A program made the translations under genes and the position numbers. Shown piece after piece: positions 34,384 through 43,443 of a stretch of 64,000 nucleotides of DNA (position 1 is the first letter of the stretch; each line of letters starts with the position of its first letter). Origin of the DNA: Myxococcus sp. RHSTA-1-4 (lineage in GTDB: Bacteria > Myxococcota > Myxococcia > Myxococcales > Myxococcaceae); NCBI RefSeq assembly GCF_020037125.1, contig NZ_JAIQDG010000026.1:1-64000 (forward strand). The letters run 5' to 3'. Below the pieces are notes generated by a model that made no database searches, had not been told where the DNA came from, and worked only from the letters and a program-made list of their open reading frames with translations.

Positions 34384-35724
34384 TCACCCTGGCGAGCGGT
34401 AGCGCGCGGCGACGCGGTAGAGCTGGGTGAGCGAGTAGTCCACCAGCGACTGCGTGGAGCGCATGTAGCGGTGCGCCCGGACGAATGGCAGCCATACCCG
34501 GTTGCCCACCCGTACCTGCGCCTCCTCCAGCTTCTTGCGCGGTATCCACTCCCCTCCCAGGTTCCTCACCAACACCTCCCCCAGGTACGCCCCCACCGCT
34601 GGTACCGCGTGCTCGTCCACCTTCCACCGCTCGAAGGACTCAGGGAAGTCCTGGTGCCAGAAGTGGGCGTCCACGTCCGTCAGCGACTCGGGCGTCGCCT
34701 TGAAGACCGACGGCACGTCCGTGTGCAGCAGCGCCACGAGCAACTCGGCCAGGTACGAGTAGTGTCCTCGCGCCTTCTCCGCGTCCTCCACGTCCGAGGG
34801 CAACGGCGCCGGGAGCCACTCCTCCGGCTCGGGGGGCTGGTACGTGTTGAACTCGGCGATCTTCCGCTGCCGCTCGCTGATGGCGAACTCGTCCAACACG
34901 CGCGACAGCAGCGGCGCCACGTCCGGGTGGAACCGGGGCTCCACCGGCGCCAGCGTGGCACTGCGCTCGCGCAGGGTGCGCAGCACGGTGTCGAAGTCCA
35001 GCTCCGGCCGCAGGTGGATGAGCGCTCGGGCCTGCGCCACCCGCGCCTCTTCGCTGGCGAAGTCCGCCGCGGTGGGCCACGTCACCAGGAGGATGGAGCC
35101 GTCGGGCAATGCCTCCACGCGGTGCGCGGGCGTGGACATCATGCGCTCGCGGCCCACCGTCTCCACCAGCTTCGGGCTGAAGACGTTCAGCCAGAAGACT
35201 TCGTACACCTTGTCGAATCCGTCCCTCCGCGAGACTTCGACATCGCGACCGAAGTAGGGAGCACCCGCCAACTCCTCATCCGCGGCGCTGTGAGCCGAGG
35301 CATGGGGAACCGGGTACCGGGACGTCCAAGCGCGGACCATGTCCACGAACCTCCGGCAGCGCTCCGCATCCGAGAAGAAGGAGAGCGGCTGAACATGGAG
35401 GCTGATGCCCAACACGGGCCAATGGGGCGTGCGTCCGAGATGGAGCGTCAACGACACGGCGGGAGAACTCGGACGATGCAGTCCAATGATTGAGTTGTAT
35501 TCGTTACGTCTCTCCGCCAGCGCCTTCCAAACAGCCTCGCGGGAGTAGTTGCGCCGCCGCGTCCCCTTGACGAGGGTCGGCATCCACTCGCCCGCATACT
35601 CCTCAAGGGCTTGGAGGAAGGGCTCCAGTTCGTGCTCCAGCCCGGCCTGCTGGTCGAAGGCTCCGTCAAAGTGGAGGCTCAGGCTGTCCTCGACGTTCAA
35701 GTCCCTCAGCGTCAGCAACCTCAT
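34384..35724 (-). CDS. Immunity-like protein of a lipoprotein toxin cassette
   Basis: A 446-residue cytoplasmic protein without signal peptide. The N-terminal half (SLSLHFDGAFDQQAGLEHELEPFLQALEEYAGEWMP; TPHWPVLGISLHVQPLSFF) and C-terminal half (VLDEFAISERQRKIAEFNTYQP; WLPFVRAHRYMRSTQSLVDYSL) look like two alpha/beta domains, given in segments. No known enzymatic motif is seen. Its ATG overlaps the stop of the toxin-like lipoprotein gene (ATGA), the arrangement of SitA-SitI pairs in Myxococcus. Immunity is inferred from position, size and lack of enzymatic motifs. It may combine two immunity units. Confidence 0.65.
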   Translation of the reverse strand: MRLLTLRDLNVEDSLSLHFDGAFDQQAGLEHELEPFLQALEEYAGEWMPTLVKGTRRRNYSREAVWKALAERRNEYNSIIGLHRPSSPAVSLTLHLGRTPHWPVLGISLHVQPLSFFSDAERCRRFVDMVRAWTSRYPVPHASAHSAADEELAGAPYFGRDVEVSRRDGFDKVYEVFWLNVFSPKLVETVGRERMMSTPAHRVEALPDGSILLVTWPTAADFASEEARVAQARALIHLRPELDFDTVLRTLRERSATLAPVEPRFHPDVAPLLSRVLDEFAISERQRKIAEFNTYQPPEPEEWLPAPLPSDVEDAEKARGHYSYLAELLVALLHTDVPSVFKATPESLTDVDAHFWHQDFPESFERWKVDEHAVPAVGAYLGEVLVRNLGGEWIPRKKLEEAQVRVGNRVWLPFVRAHRYMRSTQSLVDYSLTQLYRVAARYRSPG

Positions 35725-37886
35725 TGGAACTGGACCTCCACTCCCCTGACCTCCGTCCGGACGCTGTTCATGGCGCTCTCCTTCTCACTACGGCTCCTGG
35801 GCTGAAGCCTGCCCCCCTCGTAGACGAGGCGAACCCGCTGGACCCGCACCTCCATCTGCAGTCCGGGCCGGCGGATGCGCATAACCCCACCGTAGTACCG
35901 CATGGCGTCGCTCGCGTCCGCCGTCATCTGCGCACTCAAGCCCTCCGCATCCAGCCTCGAAAGGTCCCGGCTCTTGAAGCTGAACGTCTCCACGCGAGGA
36001 GGCTCGCCCACGGGCGGGCGCGTCTCGATGACGAGCACGTCCACGTAGCGCAGGTCCGCCTTCGCCACGCCCACGTGCGTCTCGATGCGGGGCTCGATGA
36101 AGTCCCCGAGCCACCGGCGCTGGGCTCTCGGCAGGGCCGCGTCCTCCCTCAACAGGGACACCATCCTCCACTCGAACATCCCCCCCCGGGCGAACAGCCC
36201 GCGCATGACCTGGTAGCCCTCCCACCGGAGGGGCCCCTGGGCGGGCCGGCCCTCGATGATTTCGCCCAGCCTCGCCTCGCGGTACGCCACGTACTCGCGC
36301 CAGAGCCCGGTGCCCTCGGGCACTCCGGGTGGCGGCGCATCCACCCGGGGAGCGAGCTGTTTCAGCGCCTCCACGTCCCGGGGCAGCCGCGAACCCGGGG
36401 CCTCCAGTTCGGCCAGCAGCAGCTTCGCCCGCAGGACCTCTGGAGGAAGCCCCGCCTCCAGCGCCTCGGCCGCCACACCGCCGCCGCGCTTCACGCCCGC
36501 CGCCCGCGCCGCGTCAGCCCCCGCGCGCGGCGGCTTCGCCTCCGACAGGTACGCCTGCGCCCTCGGCACGTTGCCACGCGCCTCGTGGAGCGCGGCGGCG
36601 CCAACCTCTCCCCACTCCGCCACGAGGAGGCCGGCCTCCCGGCTTGCCTGGATGTATCGCGCCACCTCGCCCAGTGCGTTGGCCCCCAGCCGCTCCGACA
36701 GCCGGTCCACCACCGGCTTCAGTCCCTCCAGCGACAACGGCGGCACCTGGAGCCGCCGCACGACACCGGCCTCGGACAGGTGCCGAGCCCCCCGGCCTCC
36801 GGCATACAGCGCCACCAGTAGCCCCGCGGGTGCCAGCTCGCGCGTGGCCTGCTCGTAACGCCCCTGTACGAACGACGACGCCCCCTGCCCCGTCCCAGCC
36901 GCCAGGTGGAAGAACCCCAGCGGCACGCCGAAGGTCAGGTGGTCGAAGCTCCCCAGCGCGATGCTCCCCGGGGAGAAGTGCTGCTCCATCAGCGCCCTCT
37001 CCACCGCGTCGAGCGCCTCCTGGTACGGCGGCGGCAACTGCCCTCGCTTCGCGCTGAAGTCCAGGTAGCGAGCCCCATCACTCACGAGGGCGCTGGAGAG
37101 CGCGTCCCGGCCCGCGCGGCCCAGGCCCCGGAGCACGTCACCCGCCCGCTCGCTCCGGTCCGGGGAGTCGGAGAGCCTCAGCCCCCGCCGCGCCAGCTCC
37201 TCGCGGACGGAGCCCATCCTCCCCAGCGTCTCGCCCAGTTGCTTGTCGCCCGCCAGGAGCCAGAGCACCTCGCGCAGCTCGTCGTCGAAGGCGGAGTGGA
37301 GGATGAAGAGGGCGAACACCTCGGCCCTCGCGTGGCCGTACATCTCCGTGGCGGTGACGATGAATGCGGCACGCTTGCGGTTGAGGACCGCCGCGGTCTC
37401 CGCGCTCACGGGCCCCAGCGCACCGAAGCGGACGGCATCCCAGTCCTTCAGGGACTCCACCCACCGTGGCATGTCCACCGTGCGCTGCAACGCAACGAAC
37501 TCGGCGGGTGAGGCGCACTCCAGGAAGCGCGTCAGCACCTCCCCGGTAGCCCCGCCTGGAGGCACGCCTCCGCGAGGGACAGTCGCTTCACGGGCAACCT
37601 CGGCCGGACGCGGACCTGCCACGGCCGAGCCCTGCTCGCGCTTCGTCGCGCGGCGGCGGCGCAGCGGCCCCTCCTCCTCTGCCTCCGGGGAAGCACCGAC
37701 GGATGCGGCGTCCTCGGGTGTGCCACCCGGGACGAGCCTCAGCTCCGGCGCCGTGGACGGGCGCGGGAAGGACGCCACGTCACCGGAAGTCCTCGTCCGG
37801 CTCGCCAGCGAGGCACAGCCCGTACCGAAGAGGGCAAGGCCCAGCAACAGCCCCGCCCACCACCGAGGCAGCGGCTCAGCGCGCAT
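35721..37886 (-). CDS. SitA-like lipoprotein polymorphic toxin
   Basis: A 721-residue lipoprotein: signal AGLLLGLALFGTGC with Cys about residue 24, then a low-complexity charged spacer. Residues about 110-560 are helical and conserved-looking (EVLTRFLECASPAEFVALQRTVDMPRWVESL; AAFIVTATEMYGHARAEVFALFILHSAFDDELREVLWLLAGDKQLGETLG, in segments). The C-terminal 160 residues include ADLRYVDVLVIETRPP and VETFSFKSRD, which could be a divergent restriction-endonuclease-like core (Asp...xxK), so a nuclease toxin is possible. Myxococcus SitA toxins are lipoproteins passed between siblings by outer-membrane exchange. The family assignment is by architecture only. Confidence 0.65.
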   Translation of the reverse strand: MRAEPLPRWWAGLLLGLALFGTGCASLASRTRTSGDVASFPRPSTAPELRLVPGGTPEDAASVGASPEAEEEGPLRRRRATKREQGSAVAGPRPAEVAREATVPRGGVPPGGATGEVLTRFLECASPAEFVALQRTVDMPRWVESLKDWDAVRFGALGPVSAETAAVLNRKRAAFIVTATEMYGHARAEVFALFILHSAFDDELREVLWLLAGDKQLGETLGRMGSVREELARRGLRLSDSPDRSERAGDVLRGLGRAGRDALSSALVSDGARYLDFSAKRGQLPPPYQEALDAVERALMEQHFSPGSIALGSFDHLTFGVPLGFFHLAAGTGQGASSFVQGRYEQATRELAPAGLLVALYAGGRGARHLSEAGVVRRLQVPPLSLEGLKPVVDRLSERLGANALGEVARYIQASREAGLLVAEWGEVGAAALHEARGNVPRAQAYLSEAKPPRAGADAARAAGVKRGGGVAAEALEAGLPPEVLRAKLLLAELEAPGSRLPRDVEALKQLAPRVDAPPPGVPEGTGLWREYVAYREARLGEIIEGRPAQGPLRWEGYQVMRGLFARGGMFEWRMVSLLREDAALPRAQRRWLGDFIEPRIETHVGVAKADLRYVDVLVIETRPPVGEPPRVETFSFKSRDLSRLDAEGLSAQMTADASDAMRYYGGVMRIRRPGLQMEVRVQRVRLVYEGGRLQPRSRSEKESAMNSVRTEVRGVEVQFQ

Positions 37887-39303
37887 TGTCCACCCCCAGC
37901 CCCACCGAAGCGAAGGCCCCCGGGCGCAACGTCCCTTCCTCCGTGGGGTACAGCAGCGTGCCGCCCTGGCCCATGGCATACAGCCGCCCTCCAAGGAAGC
38001 GCCAGCGCACCTCGCCTGAAGCCAGGTAGCGCGCCCCTGGCTGACGCAGGCCCACCGCCAGGCCCCTCACGGCCGCCTCGACGTCGCGGCCGAAGAGCTG
38101 CACCGCCAGCCGCCCGTCCGCGTCCACACGGCCCCAGGTGAAGGCCTCCACTCCCAGGGAGAGACGCAGGTGGCGTTGCACGAGGTCGCCCAGGTGCTCC
38201 GCGTCCCAGCCCACCACCAGCTCTCCGAAGGCGGAGTACCCCTCCGGGAAGGAAGCGTCCGCCAGCGGCAGTCCCGAGGTGCCCGCCACCTGGAAGCGCG
38301 CCAGCTCGGAGTCCGGCCCGAACCAGCCCTGGCGGAAGCCGCCATGCTGGCGCCGCACCTCCAGTCTCGCCAGCAAGTCCAGCGTCGGTGACACGGCATC
38401 CGCGCCCACGCCGGCCACCGCGCCCCATGCGCCACGGCGTCCCGGCCGCCCGCCACCACCGGCCAGCAGGTGCAACTCGAAGCCGCGACGCGCCAGCACC
38501 ATCGCGGTGCCATCCACGTGCGCCAGCGTCACCTCACGCGTGACGCCACCCGCCCGGCCCCAGTCGAGCACCGCGGAGAGCCCCAGCGTGTAGCGCCCGC
38601 GCCGCGCCGGCTGGCCGAAGAGGACGTGTTGCACGTCCAACTCGACCCCCACCCCCATGAGGCGCGCCCCCAGCACGTCGGAAACGAAGGACTCCACGAA
38701 GAGCGGCCCCGCCGTGGCGGTGAGCACCGCGCCCGCCGGGTGGTAGTCGGGGTTGCTCCGGTTGGAGTAGCGCCGCACCAGGTGCCCGGACAGCAGCGTG
38801 TAGCAGTCCAGGGAACCCGCCCATAGCGCCACCGGGGACGCGTCGTGCCCCAGCGAGAGAAGGCGCACCAGTTGTCCCCAGTCCGAGAGACTGTCCCAGT
38901 CCTCCTCACGCACGAGGCCAGTCCCCTCCCCGCCCCCCCACGCGCGCAGCCGCACGGGTGCGCCCAGGTTGAGGCCAAACGTCTCTCCGCCGTCGACCAC
39001 CGCCATGGGCTCCACCTGCACGAAGCCCTCGGCCTCGCCCGCGCCCTGTCGCGGCAGCAGCGTCAGCACCGTCGCCTCCATGCGCGTCAGGAAGCTCCAC
39101 CGTGTGCCCGGGCGGATGGACGCGGCTGGGGACGGCGCGGGCGGCGCGTCGCCGGCTGGCGCCTCGGACGAAGCCACCGCGCGTTCCCCGACGATGGAAG
39201 TGTCCTCCTCACCGGCTCCAAGCGCCCGCGCGTACGCCTCCGCCCACCCCGCGCCCGCGAACCACAGCAGCAACACGACAGCCCAACCTCGACACATGGA
39301 CAT
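37876..39303 (-). CDS. Outer-membrane beta-barrel protein, toxin-cassette partner
   Basis: A 475-residue exported protein (signal MSMCRGWAVVLLLWFAGAGWAEA; starts at 39309, 39303 or 39297 are all possible). After a disordered Ala/Pro region comes a series of amphipathic strands (GETFGLNLGAPVRLRAWG; RYTLGLSAVLDWGRAGG; GYSAFGELVVGWDAEH; ARYLASGEVRWRFLGG; GAFASVGLGVDN), consistent with a barrel. It overlaps the toxin gene by 11 bp and so is the first gene of the three-gene cassette. A role in delivery or accessory function, like SitB, is possible, but SitB is a lipoprotein and this is not. Confidence 0.7.
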   Translation of the reverse strand: MSMCRGWAVVLLLWFAGAGWAEAYARALGAGEEDTSIVGERAVASSEAPAGDAPPAPSPAASIRPGTRWSFLTRMEATVLTLLPRQGAGEAEGFVQVEPMAVVDGGETFGLNLGAPVRLRAWGGGEGTGLVREEDWDSLSDWGQLVRLLSLGHDASPVALWAGSLDCYTLLSGHLVRRYSNRSNPDYHPAGAVLTATAGPLFVESFVSDVLGARLMGVGVELDVQHVLFGQPARRGRYTLGLSAVLDWGRAGGVTREVTLAHVDGTAMVLARRGFELHLLAGGGGRPGRRGAWGAVAGVGADAVSPTLDLLARLEVRRQHGGFRQGWFGPDSELARFQVAGTSGLPLADASFPEGYSAFGELVVGWDAEHLGDLVQRHLRLSLGVEAFTWGRVDADGRLAVQLFGRDVEAAVRGLAVGLRQPGARYLASGEVRWRFLGGRLYAMGQGGTLLYPTEEGTLRPGAFASVGLGVDNAR

Positions 39304-39435
39304 GCTCACCGCCCGTGGATGGGGTCGCGACAGGACCCGTGGGGGCAGAGCTTCCCGGACCCATCCGACAGAGCGCCGGAGGGAGCGTGGGTGCCTCGAC
39401 TCCCGGAGTCCTTCCGCCGGAGCCAGCACGCGGCC

Positions 39436-39540
39436 GACGGGCCACGAAGCACCAGGAGTGCCTCAGCCCCAGGGCGCCGGCCCCCCGCGCCTCCACGCGA
39501 GTGACGGGCCACGAAGCACCGAGGGAACCTCAGCTCCCCG
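39436..39540. repeat. Direct repeat, 67-bp period, at the end of the AraC gene
   Basis: GACGGGCCACGAAGCACC occurs at 39436-39453 and 39503-39520, followed in both copies by related CCTCAGCnCC sequence. The second copy runs into the stop region of the AraC gene. Weaker copies of the flanking CGCCTCCACGCG element lie on both sides. It looks like a partial tandem duplication in the 226-bp gap. Confidence 0.55.
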
Positions 39541-40414
39541 AGGCCGTCACCCTCCGCCTCCACGCGGCCGGAGTGACACCGTGCACGCGCCGGAACAACC
39601 GGATGAAGTGCGTCACGTCCGCGTAGCCCACGCGCTCGGCGATGATGTCCACGCGCTCGTCCGTGCCGCGCAGCCGGCGCCGGGCCTCCGCCATGCGGCA
39701 CTCCAGAATCCACTCCCCCACCGTGCGGCCCGTCTCCTGCCGCACGAGTCCCGCCACGTACGCGGGAGAGCGCCCCAGCGCGCGCGCCACCTTCGCGAGC
39801 GACAGTGGCTCCAGGCAGTGCGCCTCGATGTACGTGAGCGCCTTGCGGCTCAGGCTCACCGGCGGAGGCTCGCTCACGGCGGCGGGAGCCGTCATGCGCT
39901 CCAGCTCGATGAGCACCAGCCGCAGCAGCGCGATGCAGGCCTCCTCGCCGCCCCGCTCATTCCGCGCCGACTCCTCCGCCAGCAGCCGCAGCCACCGCGT
40001 GAGGCGCCGCCGCTGCGTCAGCGTGGGCCGCAGCACGGGATGACAGCCCTGGCGCACACGGAGCAACGGCCCGAGCCGGGAGGCACCGTCCCCCTCCCCT
40101 CCCCCCAGCACCTCCGGATGGAACGCGAGCGCCCAGCCCTCCGCGTCCGCCGGCCCTCCCCTGTGCGCATCTCCCGGGGGAATGAGGTGGACGTCTCCGG
40201 CGCGCAGCACCAGCTCGCCCGCGTGCCGCACCTTCGACTCGCCCCCGGTGATGAGCATCACCACGGCGTACGAGTGGACGGCGGAGCCTCCTCGGATTCC
40301 TCCATGCCTGCGCTGGATACGCCCCGCCCAGAGGGGGAACCGCCCCCGCTCGAAGTCCTGAAGAGACCATGGCGGAGGAGTCTCTCGGCACGGAGGATGC
40401 GGCTCGGGCGGCAT
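39530..40414 (-). CDS. AraC-family transcriptional regulator
   Basis: A 294-residue protein. The N-terminal cupin-like ligand domain (AVVMLITGGESKVRHAGELVLRAGDVHLIPPGDAHRGG, in segments) precedes two helix-turn-helices near the C-terminus: LSLAKVARALGRSPAYVAGLVRQETG and RVDIIAERVGYADVTHFIRLFRRVHG, ending TPAAWRR. It probably binds a small ligand and controls nearby genes. Coupled starts exist at 40459 (GTG) and 40456 (ATG), overlapping the reductase stop; the ATG at 40414 has a weak GAAGACGGC. It lies downstream of the flavoprotein reductase in the same transcript and may regulate it. Confidence 0.88.
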   Translation of the reverse strand: MPPEPHPPCRETPPPWSLQDFERGRFPLWAGRIQRRHGGIRGGSAVHSYAVVMLITGGESKVRHAGELVLRAGDVHLIPPGDAHRGGPADAEGWALAFHPEVLGGGEGDGASRLGPLLRVRQGCHPVLRPTLTQRRRLTRWLRLLAEESARNERGGEEACIALLRLVLIELERMTAPAAVSEPPPVSLSRKALTYIEAHCLEPLSLAKVARALGRSPAYVAGLVRQETGRTVGEWILECRMAEARRRLRGTDERVDIIAERVGYADVTHFIRLFRRVHGVTPAAWRRRVTASGS

Positions 40415-40455
40415 GCCGTCTTCGTAACCGGCGGCGCCGTGGCGCTCAACCCACA

Positions 40456-41382
40456 TCACCTGGCGTGCGCGGCCCCGGCGGCTTCCAGATTCAACCCGTG
40501 GTTCAGCATGCCCGCCGCGACGGCGCCCGCCGAGGCGGCGATGACCGCGCCCTGAAGGGGCGTCGTGAGGTCACCCGCCGCGTAGATGCCAGGGATGGAC
40601 GTCTCTCCCTGCGCATTCACCCGGACGTAGCCCTGCTCATCCAGCGCGAGCCCCAGCCGCTCCACGACGGGCACCTGACGCTGGGGCGGACGGGCGAAGA
40701 GGACGTCCCTGCGCACCCGCGTCCCGCCCTCCAGCTCCACCGCCTCCAGCGCGTGCTCCCCCGAGCCGGGAACGAGGCGGAGGATGCGCCGCTCCTCCAG
40801 CCGCGCTCCGGCCCGCTCGAGCTGGATGCGCTTGTCGGCGGACACCGGGACGGCCCCCGCCGTGAAGACCACCATGTCGCGGGACCAGCCCGTCAGGAAC
40901 AGGCCGAAGTCGACCAGCGCCTCGCTCGTCGCGAGCACACCCCAGGCGCGGTCCCTGACCTCCCAGCCGTGACAATACGGGCACTGGAAGAGAGCCTTGC
41001 CCCACACCTCGCGGTAGCCCGGCAGGTCCGGCAGCACGTCCACCATCCCCGTCGCGAGCAGCACCCGCCGCGCCTCCACCACCTCGTCCCCTTCCAGCTC
41101 CACGCGGAAGCCCGGGCCGTCGCGGAGGATGTTCCTCACCCGCACGTCGCGCACCTCGACGTCGTAGGGGCGGAGCTGCTCCCGGCCGATGCGCCGGAAC
41201 TCCTGGGGCGGCGTGCCATCCCGGGTGGCGAAGCCGTGCATCTCCACCGCCGCCGCGTTCCGGGGCGGGCCCGCGTCGCAGAGCAGCACCTTCTTGCGCC
41301 CGCGTCCCAGGTTGAGCGCCGCGTTCAACCCCGCCGGCCCACCTCCCACCACCACCACGTCCTTCGTCGTCTTGGATTCCAT
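40456..41382 (-). CDS. FAD/NAD(P) thioredoxin-reductase-like flavoprotein
   Basis: A 308-residue protein with two dinucleotide-binding sites (VVVVGGGPAGLNAALNLGRG and the AWGVLATSEALVDFGLFLTG region), a redox-active CPYCHG at the family position, and the FAD-closing GIYAAGDLTTPLQGAVIAASAGAVAAG. Its length and motifs match thioredoxin-reductase-like proteins. Changes in the NADPH site (second Gly loop degenerate) suggest a pyridine-nucleotide specificity or partner other than classical TrxB. It is divergent from the monooxygenase gene, with 205 bp between them. Confidence 0.9.
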   Translation of the reverse strand: MESKTTKDVVVVGGGPAGLNAALNLGRGRKKVLLCDAGPPRNAAAVEMHGFATRDGTPPQEFRRIGREQLRPYDVEVRDVRVRNILRDGPGFRVELEGDEVVEARRVLLATGMVDVLPDLPGYREVWGKALFQCPYCHGWEVRDRAWGVLATSEALVDFGLFLTGWSRDMVVFTAGAVPVSADKRIQLERAGARLEERRILRLVPGSGEHALEAVELEGGTRVRRDVLFARPPQRQVPVVERLGLALDEQGYVRVNAQGETSIPGIYAAGDLTTPLQGAVIAASAGAVAAGMLNHGLNLEAAGAAHAR

Positions 41383-41587
41383 GGGGGAATTGCTAGACGC
41401 GAGGCCCCCAGCCCGGGAGGGCGCGGCTTCGCGCGAAATCGGCGCATCCTCCGGTCCTCCCGTTGGCCTCGGGGAGGGGGCGGCCAGGCGCCGCCGGACG
41501 CTCGGAACCGGAGGGTGCGGCCAGACATTGCCCAGCATGCAAGCCCCCGAGGTGTTAGAGAGCCGGTTCCTCTGAAAGGTAACGGAC

Positions 41588-42625
<1,038 letters not shown>

Positions 42626-43045
42626 GCAAGCAGTCCCCGAGCTGTCACGCCCCGGCAACACTGGCCGGGGCGGACAACCAAACGCGGCGAGGCGGCGCCC
42701 TGGGTCCCCGGCTGTTCATAGGGTAAAGCCAGACACCGCCATGACGCCCCGCAGCACGCTCTCGTGAAGGCCCGCGAGCCCTCATCGCGGGCCGAGGCCG
42801 TTTCGACCGCCGCCTCCCCGCGGAGCCGCGCATCTTTTTCGCGCCTGGGTGTGTTGTCCCCTCCCCAGCCTGAGGGGAACTGTCGCCACAAATCACAGCG
42901 CGTCCCCCCTGGCCCGCAGCTCCTGCGCGAACGCCGGAACAGCACCTCCACGGCCTGAACCTTGCTTCATGTTTGCAAGCCTTACCTGTTTGAACAGCAA
43001 TCAGTTGTTTCACGGTTGTATCTATTGCAACAGGAGCAGTGACAA
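42626..43045. other. Intergenic region before the RHS locus (420 bp)
   Basis: It starts with the hairpin at 42649-42671, then normal high-GC sequence. It ends with an unusually AT-rich stretch (about 42955-43045) directly before the small RHS-fragment lipoprotein, probably its promoter. TTGC-N9-GCAA symmetry lies in that stretch. No gene is seen. Confidence 0.5.
42649..42671. terminator. Hairpin GCCCCGGC-N7-GCCGGGGC
   Basis: A perfect 8-bp GC stem with a 7-nt loop, 23 bp after the monooxygenase stop. It is a probable terminator; no T-run follows. Confidence 0.55.
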
Positions 43046-43399
43046 ATGAATCACGGATATCGGCCGGGGCGAGGGGGCTCCGGGGCGTTGCTCGGGATGC
43101 TCATGGCCTTCGGGACGGCGTGTGGCCAGGGAGAGAAGGCACCCGAGACGCCTCCGGGGAACACACCCGCCGCCGTACGCAACACCGGGGAGCGCGAGCC
43201 CGTCGCCACGCGGCGTGACGCGCTCGCCACGCAGACGGCCGTCACCTACGGGTATGACGCGCTGGGCCGGCTGGCCTGGGCGGAGTACCCGGCCTCCACG
43301 AAGCGCATCGTCTACAGCTACGACAGCGCGGGCAATCGCACGCAGCGCGTCATCGACACGACCATCACCAACCCCACCCCCGCGCTTCCGACGCCATGA
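43046..43399 (+). CDS. Small lipoprotein carrying one RHS-type repeat
   Basis: A 117-residue product: signal and lipobox-like ALLGMLMAFGTAC, a Pro/Thr-rich spacer, then TYGYDALGRLAWAEYPASTKRIVYSYDSAGNRTQRVI (in segments), which is two YD-repeat units. It ends with TP-rich residues. Its stop overlaps an ATG (43396) that opens the giant RHS gene frame. It could be an accessory lipoprotein or a relic of an RHS gene kept as leader cistron. The upstream region is AT-rich. Confidence 0.75.
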   Translation: MNHGYRPGRGGSGALLGMLMAFGTACGQGEKAPETPPGNTPAAVRNTGEREPVATRRDALATQTAVTYGYDALGRLAWAEYPASTKRIVYSYDSAGNRTQRVIDTTITNPTPALPTP

Positions 43400-43443
43400 C
43401 TCAGGACGGGTCCGTGACACATACGACGAGAGAGAAGAAGTCC

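Noticed and set aside
43396..43443. ATG 43396 as the start of the RHS protein
   Set aside because: It overlaps the previous stop neatly but would place 16 charged residues before the lipoprotein signal; ATG 43444 gives a normal signal peptide.
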